From NCBI GenBank assembly GCA_946413585.1, contig CAMKLG010000001.1:1-64000 (forward strand): DNA of 64,000 bases, read 5' to 3'. Of the stretch, positions 26,896 through 35,620 are shown in pieces. This DNA comes from an uncultured Bacteroidales bacterium. GTDB taxonomy: Bacteria; Bacteroidota; Bacteroidia; Bacteroidales; WCHB1-69. Numbering within the stretch: the first letter of the stretch is position 1; each line of letters opens with the position of its first letter. Made by a program: the position numbers and the translations under genes. Under the pieces are notes generated by a model. That model saw only the letters and a program-made list of their open reading frames with translations, was not told where the DNA came from and did not search any database.

Positions 26896-26941
26896 TAGTT
26901 ACGGTGGATTTTCTCCATCAGCAATCAAATTCGTTCACGTA

Positions 26942-28834
26942 TTATTGGATTTTGTAGTTGAACTGAATGACGGGGGTCTTCGATGCGGGTTCATAGTACG
27001 CTCCCATACACCATTTCTTATACTTTGCTTGACGTGAGGCATTCACGGAACCGCGAATAAGAGTGTACAACACATCGCTCACATAAATGACCGCTGCCAA
27101 GCCTGCAAAAGCGTATGAAGTGTAGTAGAATATCCGTTTAGGCTGTCCCTTTTCCATACCCTCAAACGATTCCTTGGTGTACTTGCCCACCTTGAAGAAA
27201 TCCTTCATATCCAAATTATTGTTAACATTAAGAGGGTTGTCATGCAGCGACCAATAGCGCAAGCCAATGGATGCGCCCAAAGAGCCGAAGAAGAACAGGG
27301 TGGTACCCACACCGCTTTGTTCTCCGTAAGTGACGCGATGACGGCCTAAACCAGGAATAATCATGGAGAGGAAAACGTTCGCAGGACCGCCTGTGCCATT
27401 GTACTTCACCAAATTAAATCCTGAACGGGTGTCGTTATCAACTGAAACGACCGTGTTTTGGAGATAGAAATTACCATAAAGGAACTTTTTGACTCCAGAA
27501 TGCAATACCATTGACCGTAGTGTGTCTTCAGTCTTTTGGAGAAAATCATACACATCGTTCGTGCTTAACACCACCGGAGTCATCTTGAATTTGCGATTAC
27601 TCGAATGGCGGGCAACCTTTATAATCTCGCTCTCAACAGTGATGATGAAATCGTATGTGGCTACTGCATTGACACGCTGTCCGTAATAGACAGGGGGCGA
27701 AAAACGTATGGTGGACTTCTCCAACTCCGCCATTATCGCGTTCAGCATAACGGTATCCGAAGCTCCTTTCTGAGAGACTTCTGTTTTATAACGGCCGTCG
27801 GGTTTGATGAGGAACTTGACCGTTAACGTATCTGTCGGCACTGTTTTCAAACGAAGCAAGGCTGATTGAACCACATACACTATCTGGGGACGTAACTCTT
27901 CGTAATAAACAGCATTATCTGTCAACTCCGCATAATCAAAAACAGTCTCGTTTGCAAATATGATACGTTCCAGGGTGTCGATGCGATGACGCCAATGGAT
28001 GGTTCCTCTTTTCCACTGCAACGTATCGGCAAGTTCGATGGCCACCTCCAGCTCATCCTTAGCCATTTCCCATTCACTTGCTTGATAGTACTCTTCCGCC
28101 TGCGCCACAAATTCGAACATCTGTTGCACCGACTGGAGATATGCTATTTTGTTTTCCATATTCTTGACAGCATTATCATCAAGAAGTTTGTTCTCCACTC
28201 CATATCTCATCACTTGCTCGTATGCAGACAGTGCATTATTGATTTCTCCACTATTCTCTAAACGTTTGGCCTCGTCCAACAGCTTGTTATATTGAAGCTG
28301 CTGGTTGCGCTCCAACTTGGATTCAAAGACACGTATAACGCCCTCACCCATCTGCAACTCCTTGCCGTAGGCCACGGCCGTTTGGTACATGTCAACAGCG
28401 CATTCATAGTCCTTGTTCCGGGCACATTCCATGGCCGCAGCCTCTGTTTCGTAGAAACGCTTCACCTTCAGTGAGTCATGCTTCACGATCACATTGACGA
28501 TCGTGTCAATATTCACGTGGGTTTCTACAACGGTATCAATCTTAACCACAATGGAAGAGACTTCCACGTTTTGTTTAGCCTTTGTAGAGACTACCGGCTT
28601 GAATTGTTTCAACAATTCCGATGCGGATTTTCGACAGTTTTCCGGATTACTTGAATTATCAATGATATTCTTCAACTGTTTCCGAGCCTCATTAAGTTGT
28701 TTTTTGTCCTTGGATTTTTTGTACTTGTCATACAAATTACCCGCTGACTGGATACGGGAAGAACAATCTTGGGCATAAACAGTGCAAAATGGCACGCACA
28801 ACGCCATAAGCAGAACGATTACTAATTTTTTCAT
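26942..28834 (-). CDS. Secreted/membrane protein with TPR-like helices, TonB-C-like domain and C-terminal membrane helices
   Basis: 630 residues. Signal peptide (KLVIVLLMALCVPFCTVYAQ). Residues about 22-80 are a Lys-rich helical region; about 125-300 are TPR-like helices (MECARNKDYECAVDMYQTAV, LENSGEINNALSAYEQV, YYQASEWEMAKDELEVAIELAD). About 330-410 resemble a TonB C-terminal domain (VKFLIKPDGRYKTEVSQKG, then FSPPVYYGQRVNAVATYDF). The C-terminal part (about 490-600) has hydrophobic helices and IIPGLGRHRVTYGEQSGVG, similar to DUF5683-like membrane regions. It is the last gene of the kinase cluster, 14 nt after the kinase stop. Its role is unknown; an envelope partner or client of the kinases is my inference. 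Confidence 0.68.
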   Translation of the reverse strand: MKKLVIVLLMALCVPFCTVYAQDCSSRIQSAGNLYDKYKKSKDKKQLNEARKQLKNIIDNSSNPENCRKSASELLKQFKPVVSTKAKQNVEVSSIVVKIDTVVETHVNIDTIVNVIVKHDSLKVKRFYETEAAAMECARNKDYECAVDMYQTAVAYGKELQMGEGVIRVFESKLERNQQLQYNKLLDEAKRLENSGEINNALSAYEQVMRYGVENKLLDDNAVKNMENKIAYLQSVQQMFEFVAQAEEYYQASEWEMAKDELEVAIELADTLQWKRGTIHWRHRIDTLERIIFANETVFDYAELTDNAVYYEELRPQIVYVVQSALLRLKTVPTDTLTVKFLIKPDGRYKTEVSQKGASDTVMLNAIMAELEKSTIRFSPPVYYGQRVNAVATYDFIITVESEIIKVARHSSNRKFKMTPVVLSTNDVYDFLQKTEDTLRSMVLHSGVKKFLYGNFYLQNTVVSVDNDTRSGFNLVKYNGTGGPANVFLSMIIPGLGRHRVTYGEQSGVGTTLFFFGSLGASIGLRYWSLHDNPLNVNNNLDMKDFFKVGKYTKESFEGMEKGQPKRIFYYTSYAFAGLAAVIYVSDVLYTLIRGSVNASRQAKYKKWCMGAYYEPASKTPVIQFNYKIQ

Positions 28835-28848
28835 ATTGCTAAAATTTA

Positions 28849-30285
28849 TTATTCTTCGGATATGTAAATATATTGTATTGAATCGATGAGCTTTTTTACC
28901 TCACCCGTATTATTGATGCGTTTAGCAAAATTAAGATAATCAAGTACATTAAGACGCACTCCATTCTCGAGAAAAGCGCCCGAATAATTCTGTTTTGCTT
29001 CATTTAGGCAGTAGTCATACATTTTCCCGCGCATATCGCTAATGCTGTCGTTATAATTAGATTCGCTAAACTCTGCATTATGAAGGGTCTGGGCGCTGTC
29101 GAACATGTTCAGTGCCTGCTGGAATTTCCCAAGCTGTCCTTCCGTGTTATTCATGCCTTGGTGGTATGATTGCACGCCACGACGATAGAAGGTCATCGCA
29201 TCTTCATAGCTATACTGTTTTGATGAATCATCTTTTTTGTCCTCACCATTGTCCTTTCCTCCACCAAAGAGAACAAAGCCCAAGACAATCAAAATGGCAC
29301 CTACCGCAGCTGTCACACCGAAAATCAATCCCTTTTTTGACTTTGGGGCAGGCGTAGGAGCGGGAGCAGGGGTAGCGGAAGACGGCTCGACCACGTTTTG
29401 GCCACTCACCTGAACGGACGACACTTTGATAGATCCACTTGTCGGACGGACGGGTCCTGTCGTGTAGGGTGACTGCGCCAAATGGGCCGCGGCGAACTGT
29501 TCCAAATCTGCTGCGAAGGGACGTTCGCTGGGCTGGCTTGAAAGACACTGCGTGATAATTTCTTTGAGGTCATCAGAGAAGTTACCGGGGACATTGGGTA
29601 TCTCCGCGCCTTGCAACTGAGCTTCGCCACCTTTACCACCGAACGGAAGATAACCGGTAAGCATCTCATAAAGCGACGCACCCAAAGCCCATATATCACT
29701 GGCCACCAACGGAATAGGATTCGGCACAAATTTCTCCGGCGGCATATAAGGTCTGGTGCCTTGAACGGTGGATTTGCCTTCTGCCGACTCGCCTAACATG
29801 CGCCGCACATTAGAACTGATACCGAAATCGGTGATAATATAGTTGTTGCCGTCCAACAGCACATTGGCGGGTTTGATGTCCTGATGAAGGATAGGCGGCT
29901 GGTGTTCATGCATACAGGCCAGACCCGCCGAAACATCGTGCAGGAACTGCCAGGCCTTGCGCTCGGTGCAATTGCCAAGCATATCCTCAGCCGAGCCATT
30001 GTTATAGAAGGGCATCACCAAATAAGGATGTCCCACACAAACCCCGAAATAGGTGTATTTCAGTAAGTTTGGATGATTTAAGTTATAAACCAACGCAAAT
30101 TCTTGACGGAACATCTCAATGCCCGACTCATCCAACTGCGAAGAAGGCAAGAACACCTTCAACACCAGTGTGAGCTGCGCGGAGGTATCCTCCACCAACC
30201 AAACCTCAGAGAAGCCACCCTCCCCGAGCTTCTTCAATAATTTATAACGTCCGTCAAATAAATAACCTTGTTGTAATTGTGACAT
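28849..30285 (-). CDS. Transmembrane Ser/Thr protein kinase with periplasmic helical domain
   Basis: 478 residues. Hanks-type kinase domain about 14-270: Gly loop GEGGFSEV, VAIK-type lysine in LVLKVF (Lys43), catalytic loop HQDIKPANV (Asp136; HQD rather than HRD), ITDFG (Asp153), GTRPYMPPE and SDIWALG. A Pro/Ala/Ser linker (300-318) leads to a transmembrane helix (about 320-341), and the remaining 135 residues outside carry TPR-like helices (YSYEDAMTFYRRGVQSYHQG, FQQALNMFDSAQTLHNAEF). So the kinase is cytoplasmic and the sensor is periplasmic. The linked PP2C phosphatase, 23 nt upstream, is the probable antagonist. Confidence 0.92.
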   Translation of the reverse strand: MSQLQQGYLFDGRYKLLKKLGEGGFSEVWLVEDTSAQLTLVLKVFLPSSQLDESGIEMFRQEFALVYNLNHPNLLKYTYFGVCVGHPYLVMPFYNNGSAEDMLGNCTERKAWQFLHDVSAGLACMHEHQPPILHQDIKPANVLLDGNNYIITDFGISSNVRRMLGESAEGKSTVQGTRPYMPPEKFVPNPIPLVASDIWALGASLYEMLTGYLPFGGKGGEAQLQGAEIPNVPGNFSDDLKEIITQCLSSQPSERPFAADLEQFAAAHLAQSPYTTGPVRPTSGSIKVSSVQVSGQNVVEPSSATPAPAPTPAPKSKKGLIFGVTAAVGAILIVLGFVLFGGGKDNGEDKKDDSSKQYSYEDAMTFYRRGVQSYHQGMNNTEGQLGKFQQALNMFDSAQTLHNAEFSESNYNDSISDMRGKMYDYCLNEAKQNYSGAFLENGVRLNVLDYLNFAKRINNTGEVKKLIDSIQYIYISEE

Positions 30286-30308
30286 AATATATTGCTACGA
30301 ATGATTAA

Positions 30309-31781
30309 TTATCTTTTTTTAACTGTTTCAAGCAGTGTTTTTGTTTTATTTGTTTTTTCCTCAATTTGTTGTTTAACCTCAGATTCATCTTTTGGCTGAG
30401 ATCTCTCTGTTGCCTGGGTCGATTTTCCCCCTGTGTTAGAAGAGGGAGTCCCCTTGGAGACAGAGGCACTCATAGAGACAATTTTAGAAGAATCTATAAC
30501 ATTAGTATCTGCTTTTTCTATATTATTTCCCTGGTTTATTAACAATGTAGTATCTGTTCCCGCTCTTACGGTTTCATCAGAAGGCGTGGCAGACACTTCC
30601 TCACTATTATTCAATGATTTCTCTGAAGATTTCTTTGCTCTGTGGGAAAGAATCCCGAACATCACCGAAAGCACCACCACGGCAGTTATTGCCGCCACTA
30701 TGAGTTGCTTCGTAAATGGGGATCTATCTTTCACCATTACTAATATATTATCCGGGGCAGGACTTGTTGTTTCAACTTGTTTCTCGGCGACATAGTTGTT
30801 CTGGGAGTGCTCAGAGAGCTGTTCGGATTGAGTGGTAGCCATCGTATCTCGCACTTTCGGGATAGAAGTGACGTGGCATAACAATGTGGTCATATTATCG
30901 TGCCACTCTATATCCGGGGTAGCGCTCCATATCTTATTCAACACACTGCCAATGCCTCCATCTTTGGCACTTTCTATGCAATCCTGAATCGTTCTTGTTC
31001 GCATGGCGCCACATAATCCGTCGCTACACAACAGGAAAATATCGTCTTGATTGATTCTTATCGGTCCCCTGACATCCGGATTTGCCCTTTCCGAAGGGTT
31101 TCCGAGGCTTCGCATAATGACATTGTTCATGGGATGCTCAAATGCTTCATCCTCTGTCAGTCCAAGCCCGCCTTCTTTTCCAAAGGGGGACTTGTTCGCT
31201 GGAGTCATGACGTATGAATGATCAAGGGTAAGGCTTTGCAATTTCAAGCTCTTGTCGCCCCGACCCCCACCAACATCATTATTTTCGCGATAGAGATACA
31301 CTCTGCTGTCGCCACACCATGCGTAGTAGGCCTGATTATTGAAAATCCACAGAAGAGCCACCGTGGTGCCCATGCCATACTTAGACTCATCCTGTGAAGA
31401 TTCATTCACAATAGCTTCGTCCGCAATCTTGATGGCCTCGCGTATCAGGTTCTGAAAATCCGATTCTGTATTCTCCATATTCGCCAACCTATTCACAAAA
31501 TATTCCCTGATAGTTTGAATGGCAATTGTTGAAGCGACTTCACCGGCATTCATTCCGCCCATGCCGTCTGCCACGACAAGCAAACAGCCATAGTTTTCCA
31601 AATCAACGCAAGTGGACTCAAGATCCACTTGAGGTCCACTTACGTCAATAGAATGCGTAGAACAGCCCAGATCCGTAATCACAAGACAATTGTCTTCATT
31701 AGGACCACTACGGGCTGCTTTACTGCACAATGCAGCAATCGTTAGCTTCGTCAGCTTTTTGTTCTGACTATTCTCACTCAT
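30309..31781 (-). CDS. Membrane-anchored PP2C-family protein phosphatase
   Basis: 490 residues. PPM/PP2C domain about 12-290: RSGPNEDNCLV, metal-binding VVADGMGGMNAGEVAS (Asp72), TTVALLWIFNNQAYYAWCGDSRVYLY, DIFLLCSDGLCG, and the final metal site DNMTTLL. It dephosphorylates pSer/pThr proteins with Mn/Mg. A transmembrane helix (about 365-385, LIVAAITAVVVLSVMFGIL) is followed by a low-complexity Ser/Thr/Lys-rich tail that would be periplasmic. The inner-membrane location matches the neighbouring kinase and FHA-protease, supporting a membrane-centred kinase/phosphatase pair. Confidence 0.93.
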   Translation of the reverse strand: MSENSQNKKLTKLTIAALCSKAARSGPNEDNCLVITDLGCSTHSIDVSGPQVDLESTCVDLENYGCLLVVADGMGGMNAGEVASTIAIQTIREYFVNRLANMENTESDFQNLIREAIKIADEAIVNESSQDESKYGMGTTVALLWIFNNQAYYAWCGDSRVYLYRENNDVGGGRGDKSLKLQSLTLDHSYVMTPANKSPFGKEGGLGLTEDEAFEHPMNNVIMRSLGNPSERANPDVRGPIRINQDDIFLLCSDGLCGAMRTRTIQDCIESAKDGGIGSVLNKIWSATPDIEWHDNMTTLLCHVTSIPKVRDTMATTQSEQLSEHSQNNYVAEKQVETTSPAPDNILVMVKDRSPFTKQLIVAAITAVVVLSVMFGILSHRAKKSSEKSLNNSEEVSATPSDETVRAGTDTTLLINQGNNIEKADTNVIDSSKIVSMSASVSKGTPSSNTGGKSTQATERSQPKDESEVKQQIEEKTNKTKTLLETVKKR

Positions 31782-31791
31782 TGTTTAAATG

Positions 31792-32823
31792 TCATTTTGT
31801 TGATTTCTTTTTCTTGTCCGATTTCGACTTCTTGTTATGAGTACTGCCTTCGTCTGGAATGATAGTTTCCTCTTTCTGGTCTTTCTTGTCTTTTTTATCG
31901 ACTTTTTCTTCAGAGGCCTTATCATTTTCAACATTTTCGCCTTTTTGTACCGATTTCTGCAAAGGAGAAGTCGTTGAGAGCAATTTTACCAGTTCCCATT
32001 TCTTCTTTTCATAGGGTTCAAGACGAGCCATTCCAATCAAGTCCACTTTTATACAACCCGGCTCATCGGTATTCAGTTTGATGAACATTCCACCGATAAT
32101 TTGGTCAACGTTTTGGGGTTGTTCCAACGAGAAAATAAAATTCTCGTTGTAGATGATTGTCATGGGGTTAATCTCATACTTGATTTCATCATCTCCGCCA
32201 AGGCGGAACCAGACCATATAGCCGTCTCTGATTCCATTGCCTGTGACCACATTCATTCCGTTATTGTTCATGAACGAATCCCTGATGAAATAGATGCCAG
32301 AAGCAATCGTGTCGGCGATTTCCGTTTTGAGATCGAACGGTTTGAACTTTTTATCGCTCAATCTTCTGTAGTCTGAAACATCGACTGAGAACACACATTC
32401 TGAACAGTTTTGGTATGATGCGGCTTTGGAATCAAAATTCCAAGGTTTCTGATAACGGCTGTCAATGTTAAAGCCATATTTCAGAATCGGGAGTATGCTA
32501 TAAACCTCACCAAAGAAATCGTTGCCACTGACATTGCTGCCGTCTTTGCGCACGTTATACTTTTGTCTTACTACGATAAAAGCATTCTCCACCGCATCGC
32601 AAATCAGTTTGTATCCCGCAGCATCCATAATGCTCTTTTGGGAATCTTCTTCCTTGACTTTAACAGGTTGAAGAGCAACAGTGTCTTTATTTACATTGGA
32701 AGATTTGGACTTTTGCTGTTTCTTCTCCGTCTGGGTTCTTTTTATACTAGGCACACGCCGCCATTGCGCTTCTGCCACAAGGCAGAGCGCAATCAAAGCG
32801 ACGATTATAAAAACTCTTTTCAT
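31792..32823 (-). CDS. Secreted protein of unknown function with Lys-rich ends
   Basis: 343 residues. Signal peptide VFIIVALIALCLVAEAQ; then a basic Ser/Lys stretch (about 28-45) and an unrecognised globular core (about 65-275) with several aromatic strands and a CSECVF pair of cysteines. The last 60 residues are a highly charged Lys/Asp/Glu tail ending KSKSDKKKKSTK. No T9SS domain is seen. It sits between the PP2C and FHA-protease genes with gaps of 6-10 nt, so it is firmly part of the cluster; I infer it is a periplasmic partner or substrate. Confidence 0.65.
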   Translation of the reverse strand: MKRVFIIVALIALCLVAEAQWRRVPSIKRTQTEKKQQKSKSSNVNKDTVALQPVKVKEEDSQKSIMDAAGYKLICDAVENAFIVVRQKYNVRKDGSNVSGNDFFGEVYSILPILKYGFNIDSRYQKPWNFDSKAASYQNCSECVFSVDVSDYRRLSDKKFKPFDLKTEIADTIASGIYFIRDSFMNNNGMNVVTGNGIRDGYMVWFRLGGDDEIKYEINPMTIIYNENFIFSLEQPQNVDQIIGGMFIKLNTDEPGCIKVDLIGMARLEPYEKKKWELVKLLSTTSPLQKSVQKGENVENDKASEEKVDKKDKKDQKEETIIPDEGSTHNKKSKSDKKKKSTK

Positions 32824-32829
32824 GATGGA

Positions 32830-34272
32830 TTATCTTTTAACGGATGAAATAGGAATAATCACACCATGATTGTTACCAATGGCAGAAGAGACGATGCCCA
32901 CCACATAGAACTGTCCGTCCTTCTCACAGAACACCGGACCGCCAGAGTTTCCTTGCTCGAAATTAGCATCCGTAACAGGAATGCTTCCTTCGTAAAGGCC
33001 TTTGCTCGTAGTGGTCGCATTCGTATATTGAGGTTTCACTTTATTCGTATTAGCACCCATCGCTCTCGGGAATCCGAGAATATGAAGCGGGGTGTTGGGT
33101 TCCATGTTTTCGCACAGATCATCGTTCAAGACTATCTTGTTGTCCTTATCTGAAGGCATTCTTGAATAAGCATAATCATTATTCGACAACATGTATTTCA
33201 CTTTATATGGATCTGCATCCGTAGCCGTGTTATTCAAATCTTTATTACGGGATTTGTCAACCGTGAAATCGCGATAATGAAGGGTCTGTCTGTAACCATC
33301 TTTTCTCTCGATTTGGTACGTGGCGTCAATCGTACCACCCAATCTCACATAAAGAGTAGCCACATTTAATGGATTTGAACTGTTTTCGTCAAGTTTGAAG
33401 TATTCCCAAGGCTCAATAACGTGCCGTGCCGTGATAAAATACCCGTCATTTGTCAAGAAGCCAGTCCCGACAGGGGCAGGATATTGGTCATCAGCATCAT
33501 TGTCATAGTTATAGGTCCATACGGGGCCTGCCGGGAATTTGGCCTTGGTATAAGTCTTCTCGGGAGCCGTAACGGTGAAGTTGATCAATTTAATGGTATA
33601 AACGTATTTCTCTAACTCCGCTTGCGGGAACGGAATCGGCTTGTTCGCAACAATTTCGTCCTGCAGTTTTGCATTTTCTCCGGCAAGATTCTCCATATCC
33701 GCTTTATGATGCTTGTTAGAAATGACTGCCCATGCAATAGCACCGCCGATAGCAAGCACCAGCAGTGTGGTAATCAGAGCGACCGCCGTCTTGTAAGGAC
33801 GCAAAGCTTGCTGGCGGAAAAGATCCAAACGAGCCGTCATACCGATAGACTTCACCAAGGACTGCTCGCCTTGCGGGACAATAAAGCCGAGGCGCGGACC
33901 GTTCTGGGAGAGTTGGATTTCATCACCGTTCTGAAGCACTTGCTCGCCCATCACGCGTTGCCCGTTCACGAAAGTGTCATTAGTGGAGGAACGGTGGATG
34001 AGTTTCCATTGGTCACCGGAACGGACGATGACGGCATGTTCGCGGCTCACCGTGCCAAACTGTTCGTCAATGAGCACCTGACATTTCTTGTCACGACCAA
34101 TGAACACCTCATCGACAATCATCTTTTGCTGTTCACCTCTACGGTGCGTAGCTGAATCGTCTTTGTGTTCAATGATGAAATAACGTCTGCCGTCTCCGCC
34201 GAACATGGAGCGCATACCGGAATTAACGGTTCCGGAAACCGTTCTTTTGAATTGGGTTGTTTGATTTGCCAT
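32830..34272 (-). CDS. FHA domain - transmembrane - trypsin-like serine protease
   Basis: 480 residues with a rare architecture. Residues about 30-132 are an FHA phosphothreonine-binding domain: FIGRDKKCQVLID, VSREHAVIV, SSTNDTFVNGQ. A transmembrane helix spans about 163-184, followed by a short coiled segment (about 188-210). The periplasmic part (about 225-480) is a chymotrypsin-fold protease with the full triad: His284 in ITARHVIE, Asp366 in SNNDYAYS, Ser443 in GNSGGPVF. Thus pThr binding in the cytoplasm could be coupled to proteolysis in the periplasm. FHA and protease signatures are established; the signalling link is inference from gene order with two kinases and a PP2C phosphatase. 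Confidence 0.93.
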   Translation of the reverse strand: MANQTTQFKRTVSGTVNSGMRSMFGGDGRRYFIIEHKDDSATHRRGEQQKMIVDEVFIGRDKKCQVLIDEQFGTVSREHAVIVRSGDQWKLIHRSSTNDTFVNGQRVMGEQVLQNGDEIQLSQNGPRLGFIVPQGEQSLVKSIGMTARLDLFRQQALRPYKTAVALITTLLVLAIGGAIAWAVISNKHHKADMENLAGENAKLQDEIVANKPIPFPQAELEKYVYTIKLINFTVTAPEKTYTKAKFPAGPVWTYNYDNDADDQYPAPVGTGFLTNDGYFITARHVIEPWEYFKLDENSSNPLNVATLYVRLGGTIDATYQIERKDGYRQTLHYRDFTVDKSRNKDLNNTATDADPYKVKYMLSNNDYAYSRMPSDKDNKIVLNDDLCENMEPNTPLHILGFPRAMGANTNKVKPQYTNATTTSKGLYEGSIPVTDANFEQGNSGGPVFCEKDGQFYVVGIVSSAIGNNHGVIIPISSVKR

Positions 34273-34313
34273 AATTGTTAAATTAAAGTTAGTATATATT
34301 GATAAATTTATTT

Positions 34314-35609
34314 CTACAAACCTTCTACTCTCAGCTTCACCTCCCCAATGGAAATAATATCGCCAGCCTTGAGTTCCACACCTTCCATTCCTTTGAGTTC
34401 GCGAGAATTAACGTATGTGCCGTTGAGGGAATTCCGCCATTGCCCATCATACCACTGTCCATCACGTAGGTACCACTTTCTTTGCGTTGAATTGTATTCC
34501 AACGTGAAATGCCTACGTGAAATATAACTGGTATCAAAGTCGCTGATGGCAATATGATTAGAATAATGATGGTTGACACGGCCACCCGTGACAAGATAGA
34601 TATTGGCTTTCAAGAAATCATTGAGATTGTAGCGCGTACCATATTCCTCGCCTTGAGTCACTTTAAGTACCAACCCTCGGTTAAGATCAGTATTAAAATC
34701 CACCACAGGAGCCTCCAAAGATTCCACCTGCTCGTGGAATTTTGGAATGTGGGTGAGTACCTCGTCCACATTCTGATAGCGATTCTCGTAGTTGGGCACA
34801 AGGCACCCTTCTAGCACGGATTCCCATTGACGGAGTTCTGGTTTCTCCTTGAGTTTGTTGCGATCCCAAAGCCCGGAAGTCGCCTTGTCTATGTAAAGTT
34901 CCAAATCCTGCTCGCCATCCAGTCTTCCGTAAGGCAGCGTATGGAAAAGGATTTCATACAACACCACCCCGAAAGAGAAGATGTCGGTGGTAGGCAGCAC
35001 TGTGGCTTTTGCCTTTTTGGGGCGTGTCTGTTCGGGAGCCATGTAGGCAAATGTGCCAAAAATCTCCACCTTTCTCAAAAGCTTTTTCCAGAACGGGATA
35101 TCCGCGATAGCACCCGTAGTGCCGAAGTCGGAAAGCGCCACCTTGCCGTCGCTCTTCACCAGAATATTTTCGGGCTTGAGGTCGCGGTGCACTTTGCCGC
35201 TACGATGTAACGCTTGCAAACCGTAAAGAATTTGGCAGGCAATACGCTCATAATTGGGTGCTCCTTTTTCCACGAGATTGTAGAGATTCCCTTTCTGACA
35301 GAACTCCATCAAGATGAAAGGGTTGCCTTTGATTTGGTCATATTCGAAAGAGTGCACCAAATAGGGGCAATCTATCCGTCCAGTCTCAAATTCCATTTTG
35401 AAACGTTGTACCAATTCAGCCCGCTCCTCGTTCGTCCGCTTCCATAAAGGCAACATCTTCAGCGCATAGGGTTGTTTGTGATGATCCAACACTTTATACA
35501 CGATGCCAAAGCTACCCTCCCCCAACTTCTTCTCCACACAGTAGCCTCCATTGACGTAGTCACCCGATTTGAAATCACATTTATCAGCAACAATGATTTT
35601 AGTAGCCAT
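34314..35609 (-). CDS. Cytoplasmic Ser/Thr protein kinase with C-terminal FHA domain
   Basis: 431 residues. Hanks-type kinase about 20-290: LGEGSFGIVYKV, Lys51 in YALKML, catalytic loop HRDLKPENI (Asp143), SDFG (Asp161), GTFAYMAPE and TDIFSFGVVLYE. The C-terminus (about 315-431) is an FHA domain with ISRRHFTLEY and LNGTYVNSREL. There is no transmembrane helix, so it acts in the cytosol and can probably recognise phosphothreonine on its partners or itself. It lies between the Zn-ribbon/FHA protein and the FHA-protease and could phosphorylate either. Confidence 0.94.
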   Translation of the reverse strand: MATKIIVADKCDFKSGDYVNGGYCVEKKLGEGSFGIVYKVLDHHKQPYALKMLPLWKRTNEERAELVQRFKMEFETGRIDCPYLVHSFEYDQIKGNPFILMEFCQKGNLYNLVEKGAPNYERIACQILYGLQALHRSGKVHRDLKPENILVKSDGKVALSDFGTTGAIADIPFWKKLLRKVEIFGTFAYMAPEQTRPKKAKATVLPTTDIFSFGVVLYEILFHTLPYGRLDGEQDLELYIDKATSGLWDRNKLKEKPELRQWESVLEGCLVPNYENRYQNVDEVLTHIPKFHEQVESLEAPVVDFNTDLNRGLVLKVTQGEEYGTRYNLNDFLKANIYLVTGGRVNHHYSNHIAISDFDTSYISRRHFTLEYNSTQRKWYLRDGQWYDGQWRNSLNGTYVNSRELKGMEGVELKAGDIISIGEVKLRVEGL

Positions 35610-35620
35610 GTCTTTGCAGA

